A stretch of DNA of 64,000 nucleotides from Limnohabitans sp. MORI2. Its GTDB lineage: Bacteria; Pseudomonadota; Gammaproteobacteria; Burkholderiales; Burkholderiaceae_C. Shown here one piece after another: positions 56,311 through 64,000 of the stretch. The notes under the pieces are model-generated. The model was not told where the DNA came from. It made no database searches and worked only from the letters and a program-made list of their open reading frames with translations. The stretch covers positions 1,116,001 to 1,180,000 of the forward strand of contig NZ_AP027058.1 in the NCBI RefSeq assembly GCF_027925025.1. The letters are read 5' to 3'. Position 1 is the stretch's first letter. Each line of letters begins with the position of its first letter. The position numbers and the translations under genes are program-made.

Positions 56311-57102
56311 TTACTTGGCTGATACGGGATCAAGACCTGTGCTGCGGATCACGTCAGCGACTTCTGGAGATTGAAAGAATTTGATCAGTTGCTTGGCTGT
56401 GTCTTGCTCGGTCGAGCCTTCCACCAAACCCGCAGAGAAGAAGATGGTTTGCTGCACAGACTCGGGCAAAGTGCCAATGAAGTCGAGCTCTTTGAAATAA
56501 ATCAACTCGCTCACCTGCTGAAAGCCAAGCTCAGCATCGCCGCGTGCCACCACAGCACCCACGCGTTCGCTCATGATTTTCTTGGCCGTGTCTTTGAGTT
56601 GCTCGGCCACACCAAGTTTAGGAAACAACTCAGTCGATAAATAGGTACCACTGGCACTGGCTGAGTAGGCGATGGATTTGGCATTCAGCAAAGTTTGCTT
56701 CAAGGCTTCGACGGTGCTGATGTCGGGCTTTGGGGTGCCTTTGCGCACCGCTGCGCCGATTTGTGAACGCACCAAGTCCACACGGCTACCTGGAATGACA
56801 TTGCCTTTTTTCACCATGGCTTCTAAGCCGCCGTCCGACAAAATGATCAAGTCAAACTTTTCACCACGAGCGAAGCGTGAGGGAATCGAGTCGGGAGCAT
56901 TGCCCACCGATGCCCCAAACGAACTGATCACTTTGTGACCCGTTTGTTTTTCAAACTCTGGCACGAGTTTTTTGTAGGCCTCGGTGAATGCGCCAGATGT
57001 GATGACCCGAATTTCTGCCGCTTGTGCAATGTGGGATGCGGCAAGGAATAAGCCAAGGCCAGCGAGCAGCAGGCGGCGGGTGAGGATGTACGAAGTGTTC
57101 AT
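56311..57102 (-). CDS. Periplasmic substrate-binding protein, ModA-like fold
   Basis: 263 residues. Signal peptide (RRLLLAGLGLFLAASHIAQAAE), then a ModA/extracellular-binding type II fold: IRVITSGAFTEAYKKLVPEFEKQTGHKV, FDLIILSDGGLEAMVKKGNVIPGSRVDLVRSQIGAAVRKG. No ABC permease or ATPase follows, and molybdate is an unlikely ligand in this context. Function unknown; possibly an accessory binding or sensing protein for the tricarboxylate. Confidence 0.78.
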   Translation of the reverse strand: MNTSYILTRRLLLAGLGLFLAASHIAQAAEIRVITSGAFTEAYKKLVPEFEKQTGHKVISSFGASVGNAPDSIPSRFARGEKFDLIILSDGGLEAMVKKGNVIPGSRVDLVRSQIGAAVRKGTPKPDISTVEALKQTLLNAKSIAYSASASGTYLSTELFPKLGVAEQLKDTAKKIMSERVGAVVARGDAELGFQQVSELIYFKELDFIGTLPESVQQTIFFSAGLVEGSTEQDTAKQLIKFFQSPEVADVIRSTGLDPVSAK

Positions 57103-57125
57103 GTGTTGTCTCCTAGATTTTTTAT

Positions 57126-58100
57126 TTATTCGCCTGTGATTTTTCGTTCACGAATCACGCGGCCCCATGTGGCTGACTCTTTGGCGATGTACTTGGCCAA
57201 TTCATCGCGTGTGCCGGGTTGTGGGGTAAGGCCATGGCTGTTGAGTTGCTCCACCACATCAGGTGACTTGAGCACTTTGACCAGCTCGGTGTTCCAGCGG
57301 TCCAAGATGGGTGCGGGCACTTTGGACGAAGCCACAAACGCATACCAGTTGGTGGCACTGAAGCCGGGGTAGCCAGACTCTGCAATGGTTGGAATTTTGG
57401 GCAGCTGCTTCAAGCGTTGTGCGCCGGTGCTGGCCAAAGGAATCAGTTTGCCGTTGTCGATGTAGGCTTGTGACGTGGAATAGGTTGAGAAGTAAGCGGC
57501 AACGCGGCCACCTAGCAAATCTTGCAAGGCAGGTGCACCACCTTTGTAGGGGACGTGCACGGTGTCAATGCCGGCCATGTCGTCGAGCAACTCACCAGCG
57601 AGGTGGGACGCCGACCCTGGGCCTGTCGAAGCGTAGTCGAGTTTCTTGGGGTTCTTTTTGGCGTAGGCAATGTATTCGGCAAAAGTTTTGATGCCTGTGC
57701 CCGCATGGACCACCAAGACATTGGGAAAGTTCACGCCCATGGTGATGGGGGAGAGATCTTTGACGGGGTCGTACGCGATCTTCATCATGTGTGGCGCAAT
57801 CGTGAGCGGGCCCACAGAACCAAACAAAATTGTGCTGCCATCGGTTGGGCCATTGGCCGCAAATTGATGCGCGATGTTGCCGCCCGCACCACCACGGTTG
57901 TCCACCACCACAGAAGCACCAATGTTGTCGCCCAATTTCTTGGCGATGATGCGTGCTGCTGTGTCTGCTGCACCGCCCGCTGCAAAGCCCACCACCATGG
58001 TGATGCTTTTCTTCGGTGGAAATTCTTGTGCTTGGGCTGTAAAGCTGCTGAGGCCAAGCGCCAGCAAGGCGCAGGTGTTGATGAAATTACGTTTGTTCAT
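57126..58100 (-). CDS. Bug/TctC-family tripartite tricarboxylate transporter binding protein
   Basis: 324 residues. Signal peptide (KRNFINTCALLALGLSSFTAQAQ) and the Bug fold: PPKKSITMVVGFAAGGAADTAARIIAKKLG, VVVDNRGGAGGNIAHQFAANGPTDGSTILFGS, YDPVKDLSPITMG. TctC proteins bind carboxylates for the TctAB permease, which is not encoded in this window. It lies 15 bp after tcuB. Confidence 0.93.
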   Translation of the reverse strand: MNKRNFINTCALLALGLSSFTAQAQEFPPKKSITMVVGFAAGGAADTAARIIAKKLGDNIGASVVVDNRGGAGGNIAHQFAANGPTDGSTILFGSVGPLTIAPHMMKIAYDPVKDLSPITMGVNFPNVLVVHAGTGIKTFAEYIAYAKKNPKKLDYASTGPGSASHLAGELLDDMAGIDTVHVPYKGGAPALQDLLGGRVAAYFSTYSTSQAYIDNGKLIPLASTGAQRLKQLPKIPTIAESGYPGFSATNWYAFVASSKVPAPILDRWNTELVKVLKSPDVVEQLNSHGLTPQPGTRDELAKYIAKESATWGRVIRERKITGE

Positions 58101-58115
58101 GGTTATCCTTTCAAA

Positions 58116-59288
58116 TTAATCGCTGCCCAAACCGATGGTGTTGGGTTGTCTCTTTTCTACTGAATACCGCAGCAAGGCGGCTGTTCTAAAAATGCCGTGT
58201 GCAAACTTGCCGTACGGCAGGGTGGCAAACAAGGCCATCACCACGCCCAAATGAATGGCCAGCAAAGCGGGCATCGCTGTGCTGCCACGACCTAGCCACA
58301 ATACCAAGCCGCTCAAGCTGATGAAAAACAGCAAGGCGATGAAGCCCAAGTCCATGGGTTTTTGCGCGACATCGCCATGCGATGGGTGGCGTTGCAAGTT
58401 GAGTTTGAATAAGCCTGCGGTGCCTAGCAACAAGCTCACGCCACCGATGACACCCAACACTTTCGGAAGGCTTGGTAAGTCATAAGGGGCCGCCCAGCCG
58501 AGGGCGTAGTGGTAGACCGTGGCCAAGCTGGTCGCTGCAAAACACAGCACGAAGCCGTAGAAGGTGAGGTGATGTGCGCGGCGACGCGAGAGGGTGAAGG
58601 CATCGTCTTTGTTGTTGCACCCTTCGCCGTGACCGCCATCCAAATACTTCAAGCGCAACACGTCGTGTGTGGCTTCACCAGCGGCAGGCGGTGTGAGTGC
58701 TGCACCGCTGGTGGCAGGTGTGATGTCACGCCAAAAGCGGCGCACACCCAATGCCAGCGCAAGTACAGCAAACAAGAACACGGGGGCAAACATGCCTACC
58801 AGCAAGTTGTGCGGAAACAGGTTGTAAAAGTTGCCCGCCAGCTGGTTAGAAAGCAATGTGCCGTTCATTTGCAGCGTGAGCAACAAAAAGATCGACAAGC
58901 CTGCGGCCAAGGCCAAAGACAAGGTGAGGCCGTTGCGTTTGTAGAGCGCACCGAGTGCCGGTGGCCATGCATAGTCTGCATAGGTTTGCCCACGAACTTG
59001 GGCCATGGCTTGTGGCACGTTGACGGCAAACTCGTGGGGCGGTGCATATTGGCATGCATGCAAGCAAGCACCGCAGTTGTGACACAGGTTGGCTAAGTAA
59101 TGAATGTCTGCTTTGTCAAACGCCAAGCGCCGTGTCATGGCTGGGAACATGGCGCAAAAGCCTTCGCAGTAACGACAAGCATTGCAAATTTGGAGCTGTC
59201 GCGCCACTTCAGTTTCGGGGGCTGACAACACGACTTCGCCATTGGCCAAGGCGCGTGCATCGCGTGTGAGGGCATCAAGCGTTTGCAT
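58116..59288 (-). CDS. tcuB: Tricarballylate utilisation protein B (iron-sulfur membrane electron carrier)
   Basis: 390 residues. Reoxidises the flavin of TcuA, passing electrons to the membrane in Salmonella. Two ferredoxin-type cysteine clusters near the N-terminus ([11 protein letters not shown] and [19 protein letters not shown]), then at least six membrane segments with His residues suited to heme ([23 protein letters not shown]). CitB/TcuB family. It overlaps tcuA by 14 bp. Confidence 0.93.
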   Translation of the reverse strand: MQTLDALTRDARALANGEVVLSAPETEVARQLQICNACRYCEGFCAMFPAMTRRLAFDKADIHYLANLCHNCGACLHACQYAPPHEFAVNVPQAMAQVRGQTYADYAWPPALGALYKRNGLTLSLALAAGLSIFLLLTLQMNGTLLSNQLAGNFYNLFPHNLLVGMFAPVFLFAVLALALGVRRFWRDITPATSGAALTPPAAGEATHDVLRLKYLDGGHGEGCNNKDDAFTLSRRRAHHLTFYGFVLCFAATSLATVYHYALGWAAPYDLPSLPKVLGVIGGVSLLLGTAGLFKLNLQRHPSHGDVAQKPMDLGFIALLFFISLSGLVLWLGRGSTAMPALLAIHLGVVMALFATLPYGKFAHGIFRTAALLRYSVEKRQPNTIGLGSD

Positions 59289-60708
59289 GTGCTGCCTCCT
59301 TCAAAGCCAAAGCCGCTTTAGCGGCTTGTGTGCCTGCAATGCGACCAAAGGCCGTGCCAATTGACATGCCCACACCGGCGGTATAGCCCTTGCCTAGTAC
59401 GTTGCCAGACATCATTTCGCCCGCGACAAACAGATTGCTGCTTGGCACATCGTTGAAGCGAACTGCAGCAGTCTCGTCTGTTTTCAATCCAAGGTACGTG
59501 AAGGTCACGCCTGGGCGCAGTGCATAGCCATAGAAAGGCCCTGTGTCGATGGGGCGAGCCCAATGCGTTTTAGCAGGCGTCACGCCTTCGGTATGGCAAT
59601 CGTCCAATTTGGTGTGATCAAACGTGCCGATGCGGCAGGCATGGTTGTAGTCGTTGAGGGTGTGCATGAACGTGTCCACGGGCAAGCCAAGTTTTTGTGC
59701 AAGCTCTGGTAACGTGTCGGCCTGCACGCCAGGGAAGACGGGCGGCATGAAGCGACCAATGGCCTTGGCATCAATGATGGAGTAGCCAATTTGCTCCGGT
59801 TGTTGGGCGACCAAACGTCCCCAAATGGCGTAACGCTTGGGCCAAAAATCTTCACCTTCGTCGTAGAAGCGTTGACCATCGCGGTTGACCACCACGCCAA
59901 GTGACACACAGTCAATGCGCGTACAAATACCACCGTCGTACAGCGGTGCGCGTGCATCAATCGCCACCATATGGGCTTGGGTGGGGTCTCCAATTCGGTC
60001 AGCGCCGTGCGCCAACATGTGCTTGAGCAGCACGCCTTGGTTGAATTGCGTGCCTCGAATCAGGAAGTTGTCGGCAGGCCATTCGCCGCGCTCGTTTTGT
60101 CCCCATGCCTCGCGCAGCCATTCGCGGTTGGACTCAAAACCACCAGCGGCCAAAACGCAGGTTTTCGCGGTGATGCGCTCGTTGCCCACATACGCGGCCA
60201 CAAAACGTCCGTTCTCAATGTCGAGTTTGTCGACGGGGGCGTTGTAGCGAATTTGCACGCCCAATTTTTCTGCGCTGCGGAAATACGCATTGACCAACGC
60301 TTTGCCACCGCCCATGAAAAATGCATTGGTTCGGGCCACATGCAAAGCGCCTGAGAGTGGGGGCTGGAAATGCACGCCATGCTTACGCATCCAATCGCGG
60401 CAAGTGGATGAAGCTCGGATGACCAAGCGTGCCAGCTTTTCGTTGGTGATGCCGCCAGTGACTTTGAGCAAGTCTTGCCAATATTCTTCTTCGGGATAGG
60501 CGTCAACCAGCACGTCTTGCGGTGCATCATGCATGCATCGCAGATTGCGGGTGTGGCCTGAATTGCCGCCGCGCCATTCGCGTGGTGCGGCTTCGAGCAG
60601 CAGCACCGAGGCACCGGCCTCGGCTGCCATCAGGGCTGCGCATAGGGCCGCATTACCGCCACCAATGACCAAAACGTCGGGTTCGTTTGTACGTGCTTGG
60701 GTTGTCAT
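59275..60708 (-). CDS. tcuA: FAD-dependent tricarballylate dehydrogenase
   Basis: 477 residues. Oxidises tricarballylate to cis-aconitate, which enters the TCA cycle. FAD Rossmann motif [28 protein letters not shown], second FAD segment [19 protein letters not shown], and the C-terminal [35 protein letters not shown] typical of fumarate-reductase-like flavoproteins. Substrate could be a related tricarboxylate. Followed by tcuB. Confidence 0.93.
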   Translation of the reverse strand: MTTQARTNEPDVLVIGGGNAALCAALMAAEAGASVLLLEAAPREWRGGNSGHTRNLRCMHDAPQDVLVDAYPEEEYWQDLLKVTGGITNEKLARLVIRASSTCRDWMRKHGVHFQPPLSGALHVARTNAFFMGGGKALVNAYFRSAEKLGVQIRYNAPVDKLDIENGRFVAAYVGNERITAKTCVLAAGGFESNREWLREAWGQNERGEWPADNFLIRGTQFNQGVLLKHMLAHGADRIGDPTQAHMVAIDARAPLYDGGICTRIDCVSLGVVVNRDGQRFYDEGEDFWPKRYAIWGRLVAQQPEQIGYSIIDAKAIGRFMPPVFPGVQADTLPELAQKLGLPVDTFMHTLNDYNHACRIGTFDHTKLDDCHTEGVTPAKTHWARPIDTGPFYGYALRPGVTFTYLGLKTDETAAVRFNDVPSSNLFVAGEMMSGNVLGKGYTAGVGMSIGTAFGRIAGTQAAKAALALKEAAHANA

Positions 60709-60762
60709 GCCCCAGAGTGTCGGGCGAAACAGTTATGTTGAGAAGTGAAATATCTGTGATGA

Positions 60763-61692
60763 TTATTTCGTTTTGCGCATTAATTGAGTTTTCGATGTTT
60801 TGGGCTTGAGGTGCGCTTTTTGAATCAACTCATAAAAAGCCTGGGCAGCTGGCGAGAGGCTGGTGTTTTTGTGCCTCAGCAAAGCCACTTTCCGTTTGAC
60901 CACTGGGCCGGTTAAGGTGATCTTGCGTACGTGCGCACGGTCGCCTTCCAGTAAAGTGGATGAGGGCAGGATGGCACAGCCTACGCCCGCCGCAACCAAG
61001 TTGATGGCTGTTGCGTGATGCTGAACTTCATAGTTGCCGCTCAGTCGAATGCCGTGCTTGGCCAACTGGTAGTCCATGAAGACCCGTGTAGCCATGAAGT
61101 TGCTCACCACGATCAAGTCTGCTTCACGCATATCCGCCCATGTGACCGAGTCTCTGCCATGGAGTGGGTGGGTGTCACGGCAGATGAACACCAAGGGGTC
61201 GTCGAATAGCGGGGTTTCAACTAAATCAGGGTGGGTTTCACCATTGACCGCAATCCCGATTTCAGCTTGGTGGTTGAGTACAGCTTGACGCACTTCATAA
61301 GAGGCGGCATCTAACAAGCGGATGCGGTTGCCAGGGCACACATCGGCATATTGGCGAATCAGCTGAGGCAGCATGTGCGCTGCCATGCTGGGCACACAGG
61401 CAAGGGTGAAGTTGCCTTTGGCGTGTTGAGACATGTCTTTGAGACGTCCGACGGCGGTTGTCATCTCATTCACGATGGCGCGTGCTTGGGGCAAAAAGTC
61501 TCGGCCAACCGCCGTCATTTCAACTCGCCGCGTGGTGCGGTCGAGCAGTTTCAGGCCTAAATAGGCTTCAAGTTTTTGCACGCGGCGTGTCAGTGCAGTT
61601 TGCGTGATGTGCAGCTGTTCTGCGGCTTTGTTGAAGCCGCCGAGCTCGGCTGTGACCACGAACGCTTGGATGCCATCAAAATCTATTTTCAC
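60763..61692 (-). CDS. LysR-family transcriptional regulator of the tcu-type operon
   Basis: 309 residues. N-terminal helix-turn-helix (IQAFVVTAELGGFNKAAEQLHITQTALTRRVQKLEAYLGLKLLDR) and a periplasmic-binding-like effector domain. It lies 54 bp upstream of tcuA on the same strand rather than divergent, so it could be the first gene of the operon. Equivalent in position to tcuR. The C-terminus is Lys-rich. Confidence 0.93.
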   Translation of the reverse strand: MKIDFDGIQAFVVTAELGGFNKAAEQLHITQTALTRRVQKLEAYLGLKLLDRTTRRVEMTAVGRDFLPQARAIVNEMTTAVGRLKDMSQHAKGNFTLACVPSMAAHMLPQLIRQYADVCPGNRIRLLDAASYEVRQAVLNHQAEIGIAVNGETHPDLVETPLFDDPLVFICRDTHPLHGRDSVTWADMREADLIVVSNFMATRVFMDYQLAKHGIRLSGNYEVQHHATAINLVAAGVGCAILPSSTLLEGDRAHVRKITLTGPVVKRKVALLRHKNTSLSPAAQAFYELIQKAHLKPKTSKTQLMRKTK

Positions 61693-61779
61693 GGCTCAAT
61701 TGTGGATGAAGATCGGTTGGCTGATTTTCGTATCAGCAGATTTAGAAAACAGGTGATTTGCGGGTTACAATGGCGAGAT

Positions 61780-61856
<77 letters not shown>

Positions 61857-61865
61857 CAAAAGCAA

Positions 61866-61893
61866 AAAAGGCCTCGTTTTCGAGGCCTTTTTT
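61866..61893 (+). terminator. Terminator-like hairpin between tRNA-Pro and tRNA-Arg
   Basis: AGGCCTCG and CGAGGCCT pair on a 4-nt TTTT loop and run into T6. It ends only 5 bp before tRNA-Arg. Confidence 0.85.
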
Positions 61894-61898
61894 CATTT

Positions 61899-61975
61899 CT
61901 GTCCGTAGCTCAGTTGGATAGAGCAACAACCTTCTAAGTTGTGGGTCACAGGTTCGATTCCTGTCGGACAGGCCA
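61899..61975 (+). tRNA. tRNA-Arg(TCT)
   Basis: 77 nt. CTGTCCG pairs with CGGACAG, then discriminator G and encoded CCA. The anticodon loop CTTCTAA gives TCT, decoding AGA (and AGG by wobble). No obvious promoter lies between it and the terminator hairpin just upstream. Confidence 0.96.
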
Positions 61976-61992
61976 TTTTTCTTGAGTCGCTG

Positions 61993-62937
61993 TCAGTTAA
62001 ACAGCCAATCAGGGTGCAGTGCCACATAGCAGTGCTTTTCGCCCAGGAAATGTCCATCGGGACTCACGCAAAAGTTGGCGCGACGGAACTTTTTTTCGTC
62101 CGTCAACACATATGAGCGGTATAGCTCTTTGCTGTGTAAGCCGGTCTTGTCTTTGGGAAACAACATCATGAGGCGTGTTGAGCCACATTCGCCCATCTTG
62201 ATGCATTCTTTTTCCGCTTTGACATCGGTATAGAACTCAATGTAGACGGCCCCCGGAAATTTGGTGTTGGCCTTGGCAATCTTGATCATGCATGGCATGT
62301 CTTGCGCGCGTGGCAATCCCATACGATCTGCGAAGGTGTTCATCTCTGCCAAGACGGTTTCTTTGAACTTGGTCTTGATGGTTTTGTGGCATACAAAGTA
62401 GTCGGCGTATTTGTTGGTGAACATCACCGGCGTGAGAGGGCGGTTGTTGCCATCGAGTTTGATCACCGCAGGGTCATACACCGCGCTGACTGCAGGCACA
62501 GCAGGCTTTTTGGCATCCTTGCCATGCCCACCACCGTGACCACCGTCCTTTTTAGGTGCGCCGTGACCGTCATCTTTTTTCTTTTCCTCTTTTTTAGTCG
62601 GGGCCCCGTGACCATCGTCCTTCTTCTCCTCTTTCTTTGGAGGAGCGCCATGGCCATCATCTTTTTTGCCATGGTCGTCTTTGGCTGCCGGTTTGTGCTC
62701 CTTCGGTTCAGCCTTGGGCACCTCTTGCGGTTCTTCAAACTTGGGCTTAGCTACACGCTTGTAGACGTAGCCACTTCGTCCCTTTTCGCCTTCTTCTTCG
62801 ACATAGTCAAACTTGGGCTTGGGCGGCTCTTCTTTGGCTGCAGGTTTCTTGGGCGGGTCATTGGCTAAAGCTGGCGAGTTGATGAAACTCGTCAGAACCA
62901 ATGCTGCAGCGATGAAGGAAGAGGAAAGAAAACGCAT
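61993..62937 (-). CDS. Secreted His/Asp/Lys-rich repeat protein with a six-cysteine C-terminal domain
   Basis: 314 residues from ATG 62937. I do not recognise a family. Signal peptide (RFLSSSFIAAALVLTSFINSPALA), a Lys/Glu/Pro-rich region, then three near-copies of the unit DDGHGAPxKKEEK with Gly-His tail sequence (about residues 85-145), which could bind metal ions. The C-terminal domain (about 150-314) is paralogous to the whole mature product of the next upstream gene: six cysteines in the same order and nearly the same spacing, plus shared AEMNxFA and LYRSY motifs. Probably periplasmic or secreted and disulfide-bonded. A TTG at 62961 is an alternative start. Confidence 0.75.
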   Translation of the reverse strand: MRFLSSSFIAAALVLTSFINSPALANDPPKKPAAKEEPPKPKFDYVEEEGEKGRSGYVYKRVAKPKFEEPQEVPKAEPKEHKPAAKDDHGKKDDGHGAPPKKEEKKDDGHGAPTKKEEKKKDDGHGAPKKDGGHGGGHGKDAKKPAVPAVSAVYDPAVIKLDGNNRPLTPVMFTNKYADYFVCHKTIKTKFKETVLAEMNTFADRMGLPRAQDMPCMIKIAKANTKFPGAVYIEFYTDVKAEKECIKMGECGSTRLMMLFPKDKTGLHSKELYRSYVLTDEKKFRRANFCVSPDGHFLGEKHCYVALHPDWLFN

Positions 62938-62993
62938 ATCCCTAGAAGATCGACTGTTCAAGGGGAGGCTTTAGCCCCTGCGGCAAAAAAGCC

Positions 62994-63554
62994 TCAGGGC
63001 ACGGTGTAGCAGGTTGTATCGGGGTAGTGCTTACCTTTGTCTGTCACGCATTGCTGAGAAATCAGCTTGCGGGACATGTCGGACAAAAAGTAGGAGCGGT
63101 ACAGCACTTTGTCTTTAGGAATCAAGCTGACACTGCGAAAGATGGGACATTGTTCGTTACGTACGCAGGCTATGAGGCGCTGTTCATTGACGTAGAGATG
63201 GATGTTCACGCGCCCAGGGGTTAGGCTTTTTTCGGTGCCAATGCTGACCACACAAGCATCACCTTTGACGAATGGCAACTCCACCAGTTCGGCAAAGTAG
63301 TTCATTTCAGCCACTAACAGCTCGCGAAACCAGGGGGCCACGATGCCTTTGCAGTCGTAGTAGTCCAGTTTTGTGGTGTGCACCAAAATATCAGTGAACG
63401 GTTTGTTCTTGGGTCCCAACAGCAGCATGGGTTCAGGGCCCGATTGCGGTGGGCGTGCGAGCAAAGCACGTGATGCTGAAGGTTTATCTTGCGCAAGCAC
63501 GCCCGTCCACACAGACAGGAGCAGGCAGGTCAACAGGAAAAACTTTTTGAACAT
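62994..63554 (-). CDS. Secreted six-cysteine protein, paralogue of its neighbour
   Basis: 186 residues. Signal peptide (FKKFFLLTCLLLSVWTGVLAQ) and a single domain with six cysteines spaced C-x32-C-x28-C-x5-C-x32-C-x12-C. The neighbour has C-x32-C-x28-C-x5-C-x38-C-x12-C. Shared motifs include LxxF/VHTTKLDYYDC-like start, VAEMNYFAEL, IPKDK and LYRSYFLSD. No known enzyme motif. Same strand, 56 bp upstream of the repeat protein, so probably one operon and a tandem duplication. Confidence 0.72.
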   Translation of the reverse strand: MFKKFFLLTCLLLSVWTGVLAQDKPSASRALLARPPQSGPEPMLLLGPKNKPFTDILVHTTKLDYYDCKGIVAPWFRELLVAEMNYFAELVELPFVKGDACVVSIGTEKSLTPGRVNIHLYVNEQRLIACVRNEQCPIFRSVSLIPKDKVLYRSYFLSDMSRKLISQQCVTDKGKHYPDTTCYTVP

Positions 63555-63655
63555 GACGTCTTTTGAATCGGTTGGAACAGAGCTAACTTTATCAGTTTGT
63601 CAGTTTGTTTTTCATCGATCAAGTAAAGTGAGAATGGGTCGATTCAAATCTACAG

Positions 63656-64000
63656 ATGAATTACAAGCTGTTATCACTGCTATGGTTGTGTGCTCTCGCT
63701 CTCATTGGGTGCGGAGGGGGAGGGGGCGGATCTACGTCATCTTCGCCGTCAGCGAGCCAAAATGTTGATTCATGGCCAATTTATGCCGCGCTGGCAAGTG
63801 CGACCAGCTCGTATGCCAATAAAAACGATACCCGTTTGCTGCGCTCCCAAATTGACGATGTGAAGTCTTTGCCTGGAATTAGTAGCTTTGATGCGAATGA
63901 ACTCGCTACTAGTCCTGTTTCTTTGACGTTTGGCGATTTTTTTCAAGATGGGCAACTGTCTGCTTTTGTGGTCGTGAAACGCAGTGGCGGGCAGGCGGGT
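63656..64000 (+). CDS. Lipoprotein, cut by the window end
   Basis: 115 codons visible, open to the edge. It begins NYKLLSLLWLCALALIGC, a lipoprotein signal with the lipobox Cys19 followed by six glycines, a flexible linker common in surface lipoproteins. Near the edge, SLTFGDFFQDGQLSAFVV resembles the start of an FG-GAP/VCBS-type beta-propeller repeat (GDFxxDG); that is a tentative reading. Divergent from the six-cysteine pair. Confidence 0.7.
   Translation, partial: MNYKLLSLLWLCALALIGCGGGGGGSTSSSPSASQNVDSWPIYAALASATSSYANKNDTRLLRSQIDDVKSLPGISSFDANELATSPVSLTFGDFFQDGQLSAFVVVKRSGGQAG

Noticed and set aside
62520..62690. Repeats here as a CRISPR or mobile repeat array
   Set aside because: They are in-frame codon repeats encoding DDGHGAP-type units within one gene, without spacers.

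Overview
The window is a gap-free stretch of chromosome from a betaproteobacterium of the order Burkholderiales, most likely family Comamonadaceae (Limnohabitans/Rhodoferax-like). The grounds are protein character and gene order: ffs next to dnaX-ybaB-recR, ctaB beside a SCO-like gene, DUF3106/DUF3619 genes beside an ECF sigma factor, rimP-nusA-infB-rbfA-truB-typA, ilvBHC-pssA-leuA, and Bug-family solute-binding proteins. Base composition looks moderately GC-rich by eye; I did not compute it. I see no phage, insertion sequence, CRISPR array or integrase.

Layout. 1-1.8 kb: end of a cytochrome oxidase biogenesis cluster (SCO-like protein, ctaB). 1.9-8.3 kb: 4.5S RNA, dnaX-ybaB-recR, then mltD-gloB facing away from a methyltransferase-rnhA pair. 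8.4-12.9 kb: RND efflux adaptor and pump. 13-16.1 kb: moaA-mobA-moeA for molybdenum cofactor. 16.2-20.4 kb: ppa, a FemAB-like acyltransferase, nadE, PII. 20.4-23.1 kb: a tightly overlapped operon of ECF sigma factor, DUF3619, DUF3106, RDD and LOG genes. 23.4-29.4 kb: branched-chain amino acid genes ilvBHC, pssA, and leuA behind a leucine-codon attenuator. 29.5-34.6 kb: PBP7-like endopeptidase, IclR regulator, aat/bpt N-degron transferases, M23 peptidase-bactofilin pair, tRNA-Ser. 34.6-44.2 kb: Orn/Lys/Arg decarboxylase, exported ATP-dependent DNA ligase, fabI, and a yejABEF peptide ABC transporter. 44.3-52.6 kb: the rimP-nusA-infB-rbfA-truB-typA transcription/translation operon. 52.7-54.8 kb: two CoA-metabolism enzymes. 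54.9-61.7 kb: a tricarballylate-type catabolic operon (LysR, TcuA, TcuB, two solute-binding proteins, porin). 61.8-64 kb: tRNA-Pro and tRNA-Arg, two secreted paralogues with six conserved cysteines, and a lipoprotein cut by the window edge.

Most of this is housekeeping, but several structures deserve a second look. (1) An A9 run in dnaX sits at the domain III boundary, with stops immediately downstream in both other frames; it would yield a gamma-like short subunit. (2) A Leu-codon leader peptide with terminator and competing antiterminator precedes leuA, apparently on a near-leaderless transcript. (3) A tandem pair of secreted proteins shares an almost invariant six-cysteine spacing; one also carries His/Asp/Lys-rich repeats. 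I do not recognise this family. (4) An ECF sigma/DUF3619/DUF3106 operon resembles a sigma/anti-sigma/periplasmic-sensor module. It is separated from ilvB by a 13-bp inverted repeat whose arms each form an outward extended -10 element. (5) An intrinsic terminator lies between a near-consensus promoter and rimP-nusA.

All assignments come from reading motifs and gene order; no database search was run.
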